Positions 24,901-33,900 of a stretch of 64,000 nt of DNA are shown here, in pieces. This DNA comes from Phoronis australis (taxonomy: Eukaryota > Phoronida > Phoronidae). Position 1 is the stretch's first letter; the number at the start of each line of letters is the position of its first letter. The DNA lies in assembly GCA_002633005.1 (NCBI GenBank), contig NMRA01000413.1, positions 210,790-274,789 on the forward strand. The letters are read 5' to 3'. Made by a program: the position numbers and the translations under genes. A model generated the notes under the pieces. That model ran no database searches. It was not told the origin of the DNA and saw only the letters and a program-made list of their open reading frames with translations.

Positions 24901-27900
24901 CACCTCGACCCCCATGACCTTTGGCAATAGATGTATATTTGCGCTTGTTACACATTTCGCAATCATATTACGTCGCTGAAGGACTTTCCCATAAAATTTA
25001 CCTACACGCGAGTCTGCTCTGGCTCAAGTCTGAAGGTTAAAAACAGCGAGTGGAGAGAGAATATGATTCGAAATCATAGCGGATTATGAGCGTCCTATCG
25101 TTGTTACGGAAATAGTTCCTCGAGTGGCTACCAATGGCCCAGTTCTGCTAAACTTATGGAGAGAGTGCGTTAACGTGAATGCACATAATTTCACAGCTTT
25201 ATTATTTGCTTTCTGTTTATACTCGTTTACAATAAACTCTTTGCAACGTTGGGATACATTTTTAGTTAACAGTTTGCCCTGCAAGACAGTGCTTGTTCTA
25301 TGTTCACATCGAGTCGAGCTTGTGTAGACTGTGTCGAGGGGGTTGTGGGACCTGGATTGAGGGGGTCGTGGGGTGTGGGAGTCGAGGGGGTTTCAGAACA
25401 ATCCGGTAATTTGCCTGGCATTTTGGTTTGAAAATTGGGATAGTGAGAATAGTTTTGCTGTTTTCCATCATTAATACATGTACAAAAATTTACACTTTTT
25501 TTCTGTAATGAGCAACTGACAGAATGATTTTTAAATTGAATATTGCTTCAACACTGGTTTAAAAGTCAGCTTTCTTTACCTAAAATGTAGAATGCAATAC
25601 ACCACAGCTGAAAGGAGAGGCTGGTGTTGCGATGAGGTGGATTCTCAATAGGTGTTATCGGCGCGTATACCAGTAGCATGATCAGGAAGATGAGATGGTA
25701 CATGGTGTGAAAATAAAACTTCACGACAGGCTTTCTCATGGTGTTAATGTAGGTTGCAGCTAACTTCAATAAGCTCTGGAGCGTTTGGCTTGAGTTGCAG
25801 GCGGTTTGGATGTTGTTGTCGTCGGAAACGGAATTCAAGTCCTATCACGGTAAAGAATGTCATGAGACTAGTTTTATGAGCTTAAGGTTTGACTTGTTTG
25901 TCATTTTTGGGCAGTTAACTACTGAGAAATGCAGTTTGATTTTATTACGCCCCATAGTACCAATTTCTAGTTAAAATCTACGTTTACCATGCACTTGACC
26001 ATATTACGAATCCATTTTCGAGTAAAGAGATTACAAACCTGAGCACAGGTTTTGTTTGGTATCGTCGTTTAATTTGTAAATACATGATAAAATCAATCGT
26101 ACTGGTATGGAATTATAAGGTGAACACATCACTGGTACATGTACTGTACGGCAGAAATAAACAAAAGTTACAATCAATTCTTGGAAGCGTCTTGCCGTCT
26201 AGCCAGGTTAGAGTTCAGTTACGCTAAGACCTACAGTACGATAGGACCTCGCTAAAAAGCAAGACTTCGCGAGATTATATAAGATATTGTCGTGTATTTA
26301 AATGAGAACACGTGATTTTTGCAAGACTGTTTTTGCCACGAGATAGCTACTGAACTATACCCTGATTTGCTGGTATTTATCAAATATTACATGATTGTGC
26401 TATGCAGGAACAAACTTCAATATTTTTCTGCACATATTAAACTAGCTCAGAGGTCTGTTTTATAAAAAGTTTTAACATTAAAATGTTTCGTTTCTCGCAA
26501 CCGACAAATCTACTTTAGTTAGAAATTTGATCACACGCCTCACACAATTATTTTTGGGGGCTAATCAAATTTTACTTTAGCAAAATATATCCTTAACTGT
26601 TGATTGCTGGGGTAATTTGTGTTAATTGTTTTAGGCTGAGATATGCTAAAAGTTGCATGACTAACCTTTATTCAGTAATCGTACGTGCAGTGTGAGCGTA
26701 ACTTCACGCAAGATTAAGTCCAAAAGTCTAATTTAATCCGATCTTGTTGCCCAATATGCTGGAAGTTTCAAGCAACAAGCAACGCCTACATATACATGAG
26801 CCCTTTTCAAATTCGAAACTTAAGAGTTGGCCAACCTCAATAAGCGTGTATTTGAGAGGGTAATGGTTATGATATTTGTTTTTGTTGACGGAAACAGAAC
26901 AGATATTGGAGTACTGTTTTAAAAAGAAAAAAAATTGATTTTCGTTTCTTGACCAGCTAAACAGGGCGAAATGCAGTTTTAAGACATTAAACATTGATAT
27001 CAGGCAGTGATATCGGGCTGTTTTAACGAGATGTGATATCGCTCAGTAATATCGGGCAGCGATAAGCTGCGTTGAATCATCAAGTGTGTGCTATGTAGTT
27101 ATTTCCCGGGGTTCTTTAGAAAAAAATGTACAGAACTGCCCCCATGAGATCATAAAACAGATCGATCTCAGAGCCTATAAATCGTGAAAAAGTAACACGC
27201 TACCCGACCCCGGGAGTTATGTAAACAACTGTACATGATTAACTTCAACAAGGGCTCTTTAACGAATTGAAATAAGGAACCTAACGAAATTACCGAGTCC
27301 AACCACAAATACCTTTTTCTTCAGAGTCTCTATGCCTCCAAGAAAGACATAGCCGATGATCATCAGTGGTGAGATCATAGTGCAGCATAAAACTATGAGG
27401 AACTTTATCATTACGTTGTGCTTCAAGAAGAACTTCTGTTGCCTTGGCGACTGGCCATAGAACTCTTCATATAAATGGCGCTGCACATACTCGTGAGCAA
27501 TAAACTGAAATGAACATAAATCACTGCATTCAGTTATTAGAAATAGACAAGGATGTTCTGAACGTGTTATGTTCCAGATCACTCAACACTGGATAAATGT
27601 CTTGTTAGCTTTTCAGTACATTTTGCTCTCTGAAATAGAGCCGCAAGTTGTAATGCTTTAGGTCCCTATCTTGTCCATAATCTATCCTTTGAACATTTTT
27701 CACCGAATTGGGTTCCGTTCCGTAGTCGCAAGAGTTTCGCGAAAACGCAAGACCACACAACAAGACTTCGCGAGATACCGTCATGCAATGTAAGCTAAGC
27801 ACGTTATCACACTATCTTGCTAGTGTCTTACAGTAGGCCTACGGAACGCAGCCCGGCAACCAGGTTGTCACAGAGGAGCCTTATCACGCGAATGCCTCCA

Positions 27901-30900
27901 ATAGTGAGCGTGTTTGTGTAATTTTACCTCTCTTCCTCTCCCAATATTCCCTGTCGTAGTAGGATTTGATTTCTGTTTTCAACTCGAACATCGAAACCAT
28001 TAGAGTTTAATTTCTTGGGGTTAGCCAATCCGTAATTGTGAATTCGAAAATGATGTATGTATATATTGCCTGTTAGTTGAGTTGCCGGAACAATTTGAAT
28101 ACGTGTAGTAATTTTTCTGAAGACAAAGGCACTTCAATTAAAATTCAACACTCGGAGATAAAAAATGGCGAAGAGTCCTGCTTTAGACGTCCTTTGAAAG
28201 TCAACTTTTGTGAGTTTATAGTTATTGGTATTTATTTTCCGGTTCACGTTTCATTTATTTGAATCTATTTAACTTCCCTTGCAGGGACCACACGTTACGT
28301 TTATACACTGTATCGGGGCCACACGTTAGGTTTATACACTGTATCGGGACCACACGTTACGTTTATATCTCTTTGGTCTTATCTATATTTCCGTCTTACA
28401 CTTTTAATTTTTACATGTCTTGCCTTCTGTTTTTGTTTGTTCTTGAGTGAATTGAATGCAATTTAAAATTTACTGAAAGCGACGTCATGTTTGTTGGATA
28501 TCTAACATGTTTGGCTCCATCGGCATATCCAGTCTCCACAGTTCCAAGCTTAAACGCTTCCACTGGCAAGTCATCAAAGTGTGACCTGTTTAGGAACAGA
28601 TCAAGATCCTTCTTGCAACCACACAACTTGACCATATCGCAGCAAAACTTCTCCGCGTCTTCCGAAAGTGAAATGTACTCCTTCTACAAAACCAAACATA
28701 ACAGCAACGTGATGATTCAGTGGTCGAGTTGTCCTGTAACATCTGAGCACGAGCTTTGACTGTACCTGATTGGCTTCGCCGCGTTCCCCGGAACAACCGG
28801 TTGAGACATGATTTGTTTTTTAGCCGAAATTCGTTATCGAAAACCATCGTGTCTCAGCCGGGTGGAGTTTCGTAGACGCACGAATCTCGCTAAGGATTAC
28901 GTGCTTAGCTTGCAATACATGCCTTTATTTTGCGGAAGTCTTGCGAGCTCTTGGTCTTCTAGCAAGAAACTATGTCTACGTGATGCACGCCTGATTTCTC
29001 TGGCGGAACCGGCGAAGTCAGTCAAGTGCAGCCAACTATTTGAACTGCACGCCTTTTACTTACCTGGGGTAATTACGCTGAATAGACTGATTGTGAAGAC
29101 TGTATGTGTAAGTTGATCCTGATCTAAATAATGTATGTTGAACATTGTACAGTGCAACGATGTGATTTTACTAAAATATATACATGTATTGGGCTATGTA
29201 CACAACGGTTTACAATTATCAATTCCCGCGTTCTTAAGGTTCTGACTGGTGTCTACTTCCCTTGTAGCGATTGTCAGTAAGAGAGACGACTAAACACAAA
29301 CTACCATTTGTGTAGACATTTTGTAGGAATTAAGAAAGGACAATTAATACATTTTGATGAAGCTATTGTGACCCCATTTATCAAACTCAAGTTCACGTTT
29401 ACAATTTCTCATATGACCTGGAATGTCTTACGACACGACTGTTTAGTAACATCGAGTACGTAATTTTTTGATATTACATGGGCGAATCACAAAGTAGTGC
29501 ATAGTAGAAATCCGTAAGCCTTACATTTTATCGTCTTCAAAACAATAAAACAATCAAACGCGCGCCAACCAATCAGTGCCGGAATTCCGGGAAGGTGACA
29601 AGGTTATGATTGACAAATCGGATGTCGCAACTGCACATACTTCCAGTCGGAAGGACATGCAAACAACTTTTTAAACCGACTCATCTTCGGCGGCGAATTC
29701 CATATCCACGTTCATTCAAACGGAGACGAGTCCCAACGCAAGAAACGCTGCGAGACTGTCAAGGTGTGCTGTCTCAAGGTCAATTCAGTGCTCACGCGCG
29801 GGGAAGCCTTGCTGGTTGTTATTTATAAAAACATTAAATTTTATTATGACAACTTCAAAGACTATTAAATTCTAATATTTGTTAAGAAAGCTGAATGCAT
29901 TTTTCATTTGTTTAGCTTAAAACAAAACTATTAACCAAATGTAAGTGAATTACTTTACATTGCGCACGCGTGTTTTTACAAGTTGCGTCAAAATCTCGAG
30001 GCTTGCCGAGGGATTTTGACGAAATTTCCAAGAGGTTTTGCCCATGTCATAAACCTGATGCTCGTGTAGGATTTTCTATTTATTGTACATCTCCAAGCGA
30101 GTGATTTCTGTGTTTTTTTGAAATTTTATCCAAAATACTGGCAATCTTGTGCGATTGATACAATGGTTCAACTGATACCATCCTACATTTTATCATCACA
30201 TTTCAGATATCTTCTTGATCAAAATGCTCAAACCAGTATTTCCCTTCAAGGAGGTACCCACAGATAACATTCTCACCGGGATTTAAGGGGAAAGCAACTG
30301 TAAATACAAGTTTTAGGGAGTCATTTTTTCTTCACTAATTCTCTGAACTTTCCTTACAGCAACAGACTTGGTTCTCTATTCATTGAGCAATTACAACTTC
30401 CAACTTGCTATTGAACGCTATTTCATGTTGATGTATTTGTGCAATGGAATTCAATACTAAATCAAGGTGGCGGCCTTTTGATTCTATTTCCGAATGGGGG
30501 AGTAAATACGCGCAATCAGTTGCTAAAAAATCTCTCCAAGATAGCCATAGATCAGTAGTTTTGTACAGACAACACTGAACAATTACTTCGCCCTTTATCA
30601 GCACTAACCATCTGGGAAAACTATTCGAAATGTTACTGACGTTAAATGCTAGGTAATGTCGGCAATACTGTTGTACCTGAAACTCAATATCCATTTTGCT
30701 CATTTTCAACATCTGTCGTCGCAGTTCAAACGCTTCTCTGATCGGGTCTTGTGTTGTCAACAGATGTGCAGGTCTGGCCAGAGCCTTGTACGAGTTGATC
30801 CTCAGTAGCGAGTGTCTCAGTGATTCTTCCGGAGGACAGTTTTCTTTGGTGCAAAAGTAGTCATGCGGCGGGGGGATGTGCAGCTCATATTTGGCAGTGA

Positions 30901-33900
30901 GATGTGAGAACAAGGTTACGTTGTTGGCTATGGCAATCTGGATCATCGGGTGCCAAGTGATACTTTCTTTCAATTGCTTCCATAACGGTATTACTGCAAC
31001 ATTACCGCAAGGAAAAAGAATCCCATAAACACCACATAAAATTAACATGATTTAACAGATAATCAAGAAGTCGCCATAGATATTACCTTTCTAACCGTAG
31101 TTGGAAGTGTTATTTGCTTCCCTGATTACGTACTTCTCACCTTGATAATATTTCTCTTCTTATAAGAGTGTTGGAGGCAAAACTTTTAAAAACTAGATCA
31201 ACCGTACAAATACGTGTTTTCTACTTTTGGAAAATGGGATATTTGAGTTCGGAGCAAAGGCTATTACTTGAGCGTGTGAGGAATTAAAGTAGCAGTGTGA
31301 AGAAGGACGGTAGTGCGGGTAATTTACTGACAGGAAGCAAGAATTTAGTGCAATTTGTGAGGAATTGAGCTTTCTGGCAAGGATTGTTGCTACTTTTGAA
31401 AAATAAATAAGGAAATCCTAACAATAAACAGGGAATTACTTTGCACCAGGTCGAGAATTATTGTTGCGATAAAATAATAATCAGAAGAAACACAGCCCAT
31501 GTATTGTGCGGTGTACACGAACTGCTGTGTAGCACCTTTCCTCAATAACTGCGGTAATTATCACGCCTGAAATACAATGAATTCAATAATAACTCCTTGG
31601 TGAGTGGTACATGTACATGTATATGATCAGTCAGTGAGTCTCTGCATTCCGCCCTGGGTGAAAAAAAGAAACCCGAATTAGGCATTTTACTCTCACCAAT
31701 TCAGTCTCACAATATTCCTTACATTCAAGGACTGTGTTTCCGTAACCAATTCAAGTCACAGGCAATGAGTGCATGCATGCGTCACTTAACACACGCCTCT
31801 TTATTGGCGTTCTCTCAAGTAACGATGGCGCGAATCCCGATTCAGACTCAATGGGCAAAAATCCAATAACTACATGGAGGTTAATTAATAATTACTTATA
31901 AACGGAGGAATAAATTACACTTTTAGCCCTGTCAATGCGTGATTAACTTAAGGTAACCAATTTCTTTTAGCGTTTTGACATCGGCTAGGATCGAAATTCT
32001 CTCGCTTTGTCAGTCGCAGACATTGGATTCTTCGCAGTGGAAATGTATGAAATATGATGTCCTTATTCATACATTGATATATCAAGAGATTGCCTTCTTC
32101 GGTAAGGCATCAGTGCACCCCACTTCACAGCAATGAATACTTGCCGGCATTGTGACAACAGGAAATATGTTTAAACGCTACTTAAAGGAGAATGTCACCG
32201 GATTTAATTAGTCTTTCTTGCCGTCTTAATTGGTCTATATCCACATCGCCTCGCATACGGTCGACCTTCCCTTGCCGAGAGGTGTCGCGTTAACCTGTGA
32301 GGAAGGTGAGAAACGACGCAGCGACGTCAGTGTTTCATGTGCAGAGTGAATGCTGCTATGTTGCGGTGCATCGTTCCCGCTTTTCCGAACTATGCACCTG
32401 CGAGAAAAGCGGGTATACCGTTTTTTCGACTTCTTCGAGAGTTCGAAATGCTTAGGAAGTGGCTCGCAGTAGCGAAGAATGAGAAGTACGCTGTAAATAG
32501 CAAGTATGATGCCATGAAACATCTCTGTGTCTGTGGCCTGCAGTCGTCGAAAATGCCGGACGAATGCCGGCTTACCAAATAACTATCCATACATTCCGTT
32601 TTCTGAGCTTGTTCACGGCGCCTCTCTATAATATTTCACTGTATTCCGGTTCGAACTGATAGCCTGCGAAACTTAACGACCCACCTGCGAAGTATTCGTC
32701 CGGATGAGCTCTCGACGTCCAAGTCGGAATTGCGAGTTGCCATGTTGATGTTTATTAGGCTACTGAGCGTTCTGTTTCAAAATAAGTTATTCTCATCCTA
32801 ACCAATACTTATATCAAACTGAAACAAAGTCTGTCTCATTAGATGCAACTTGAAATGCCTTTGGAATGCTCGTGAGTGCAAATGATTTGAGAAGCCAGCA
32901 ATGAATAAATCATTGCGTTACCGGCTTTAGGTGCAATAAAACTAATTGACCGGCCATGTGATCGCATGCTAAATCAGTGTTTGCTGACAGAAAATGTTGT
33001 GAAACAACTCGATTTTCTATCCCAAGGCCAGGTATTAGGGGAATCTTTATTTACATTTTCATTATTCAAATAATGATTGTCAATGTACAACTTCTTCCCT
33101 GACGTTCCTGTGGCCAAAGCATGACCTGAATTCGCGGCCCCCGACGAGTAAGTAGATTTGCAGTTTGGTGGCTAATTCACCAACATAATCACGTGCACAT
33201 TACTTCTTTAGCTCACTAGTATAGTATTTTCTTGACTGGAAGTTTTGTTTCCAACTTTGATTTCTTTACGTTCGTGATGTCTTCAGTCCGGCCGCGACGG
33301 GTCTGATCGGGCTGCGAGCCACTGGCCGGGATAACAAGCGTTTTGTGTGTTTAGGACTCAAAAAATCACAAGTCTAAATAACACATATCTAGGTTCTCCT
33401 GTCTGTACCTCACGGAAAAATACTTCGAAAATATCTCCGAACAGACCCCAAACTCCTGCTACAGACCTTATTGGCCTGCCGAACTTTGTAGGCTACGGTG
33501 TGTCCAAATACCAATAAATCCGTAACAGCGAAATAAAACAACACGTTTTTATAAGAACTCTGAGTATTTTTAAGGGCTTTAAATCGAAGTTTGATGATTT
33601 ATTGCTGTTAAACGATGAATTCAAGCGATAAGCTGACAAGATTAACCCGTGTTGTGAACTGCTGAACAGACTGCGTGTGAAACCAATGACGTCATTGGAT
33701 AATTTCAACACCTCCGTCTGCCGTCAGGTGTCAGGTAACGCAACCGTACATGCCATTATCGAGTAGAACTACTCGATCTAAATTGATACAAATTAGGTTG
33801 TTTTTTGGGTGGCATGCTCCTTTAACCTATTTAGGTTGAAACCTCCGTCCGCATTACATGGGATCTGTAAATGTAGGCCTAGGTGGCGCTGAACGCCTGT

